From: Caryophanales bacterium UBA3620
Lineage (GTDB): Bacteria; Bacillota_I; Bacilli_A; RF39; UBA660
Assembly (NCBI GenBank): GCA_002375205.1
Contig: DFLL01000033.1
Location: 1 to 45,439 of the forward strand
DNA length: 45,439 bases
Direction of reading: 5' to 3'
Shown: piece after piece, positions 44,458-45,439 of the stretch
Position numbering within the stretch: the stretch's first letter is position 1
How the letters are laid out: each line of letters opens with the position of its first letter
Position numbers and translations under genes: made by a program
The notes under the pieces: generated by a model
The model's database searches: none
What the model was told of the DNA's origin: nothing
The model's input: the letters and a program-made list of their open reading frames with translations, nothing else

Positions 44458-45439
44458 ACCCTAACTTCTTCCCTATTTCTAATAAAATTTTCATCATTAT
44501 ATATACCAATTAAATGATTTTCTAAATTATTATAAATATCTTCATATTTAACTTTAATAAAACATTTCTTATTATAATTATAACTATAATATTCTTCTCC
44601 ATAATTAATAACAATAAAATGCTTTTTATAATTTTTATCTACTACATAAAAATTATTAATTTTAACATCATAATTAGGTAAATAATTATCAAAAATATCA
44701 CTATATATCTTAGATAATTCTAAAGTACCAATACTCTCTATATCAATAATCTTCTCCGTTAAAGATAAAATAATCCCCACGGCATTATTATCTAACAAAT
44801 CTATATTAGATAACGCTTTATCTAAATAATAATCCGTATATTCATCACTTATATATCCAAGTTTCTTATCTATCTTTTTATCACTATTATACTTATCAAA
44901 ATATCTAAGACAAAATCCCCCTTGTATATAAGCTAAATCATTAAATAAATTAACCACTATATATTTATTATCATCTAAATATACTTTATTACCAATACTA
45001 TTAACACTACTATTAATAAGTTCACTCCTAATACCAACTCTAGCTAATATATACATAAATATCTTAGATATAGTAATACCATTAGTCTTACCCTTATTAA
45101 TACTACCCCATATATTATTAATAGTACTAATATTACTAAAAGATATAACTTCATTCTTATCTTCTAAAGTATTAATATCACTACTAAGAATCTTACCCAA
45201 ATAAATATACACATATCTTATTTTTTCTAAATTACTCAAATTACTAGGCATCCTATCTATAATATTATCAATAACCTTTTCACTCTCTATAAACATATCA
45301 TAATCAACATATATAAACCCATTAATATTATTAATACAATCACTATATAAATAATCTTTTCCATTAACTAAGAAATAATCAATTACATCTATATCAACAT
45401 TATCAATACTAATATTAATATACTTAGTATCTTTATTAA
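44454..45439 (-). CDS. Transglutaminase-like protein, 5' end outside the window
   Basis: The frame is open to the last base of the window; the ATG at 45296 is only internal, because 47 more codons upstream are stop-free (through IDNVDIDVIDYFLVNG). At least 327 residues. The order KIRYVYIYLGKIL, then NGITISKIFMYILARVGIRSEL, then NKYIVVNLFNDLAYIQ resembles the Cys-His-Asp order of transglutaminase-like domains, but the catalytic Cys position is Gly-Ile (NGIT) and the His position Val. It may be a non-catalytic member. Cotranscribed with the methyltransferase (4-nt overlap). Family assignment is tentative. Confidence 0.6.
   Translation of the reverse strand, partial: NKDTKYINISIDNVDIDVIDYFLVNGKDYLYSDCINNINGFIYVDYDMFIESEKVIDNIIDRMPSNLSNLEKIRYVYIYLGKILSSDINTLEDKNEVISFSNISTINNIWGSINKGKTNGITISKIFMYILARVGIRSELINSSVNSIGNKVYLDDNKYIVVNLFNDLAYIQGGFCLRYFDKYNSDKKIDKKLGYISDEYTDYYLDKALSNIDLLDNNAVGIILSLTEKIIDIESIGTLELSKIYSDIFDNYLPNYDVKINNFYVVDKNYKKHFIVINYGEEYYSYNYNKKCFIKVKYEDIYNNLENHLIGIYNDENFIRNREEVRV

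Overview
The window is strongly AT-rich bacterial chromosome. TGA is used as a stop and TGG for Trp, so the genetic code is the standard bacterial one. Gene content points to a walled, Gram-positive-type cell: an hrcA-grpE-dnaK-dnaJ operon with CIRCE-like operators, recU followed by a class A penicillin-binding protein, murF, radC-mreC-mreD, sortase with a sortase-anchored adhesin, and lipobox lipoproteins. Small gene sizes, very low GC and secreted proteins with a TasA-like N-terminus suggest an uncultured gut lineage of Bacilli (RF39/Erysipelotrichia-like). That placement is an inference. No rRNA, tRNA, CRISPR array or complete insertion sequence was seen.

Layout. 1-7070: a beta-helix-like surface protein and the heat-shock operon, transcribed on the minus strand from a perfect TTGACA-17-TATAAT promoter flanked by two variant CIRCE operators. 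The operon has two oddities: a cysteine-rich tail on GrpE and a small membrane-protein gene between grpE and dnaK. 7100-9110: a dispersed hairpin repeat and a tandem pair of DUF1016/YhcG-type PDDEXK nuclease genes. 9210-14240: a large VWA/repeat adhesin and a sortase that looks class B. 14260-17410: a cysteine desulfurase, an unknown gene and a lipoprotein. 17510-21525 (plus strand): DUF378 membrane protein, RecU, PBP1A. 21530-28083 (minus): a run of closely spaced small metabolic genes (deaminase, EamA transporter, two GNATs, an alpha/beta hydrolase, an MBL hydrolase, a truncated NIF3/YqfO-like gene, an SDR lacking its catalytic Lys, an NTF2-like protein) reading into murF. 28150-28280 (plus): an orphan structured small RNA. 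28290-31905: a zinc peptidase, a DUF1016 pseudogene and parC without parE. 32072-36023: a secreted protein, prepilin peptidase and PilC without an ATPase gene. 36123-38620: a YqfQ-like protein, mreD, mreC, radC. 38700-45439: formate/nitrite-type channel, unknown gene, DUF362, YjbR, a CCA-enzyme HD fragment, CAAX protease, HD hydrolase, RlmD-type methyltransferase and a protein that runs off the window edge.

The most unusual signal is in the DUF1016 family. The two intact genes and the remnant 20 kb away each carry an in-frame DNA palindrome. The three palindromes have unrelated arm sequences (8, 13 and 9 bp), yet all are centred on the first base of the same conserved Val (GTG) codon, just before a conserved Ser-Trp-Ser-His motif. 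They lie inside a divergent central cassette flanked by almost identical sequence. This looks like a self-encoded, exchangeable palindrome and deserves direct follow-up. Second-tier signals are the orphan three-way-junction RNA, the CxC-rich GrpE tail, and repeated copies of the rlmD 3' end around accessory genes.
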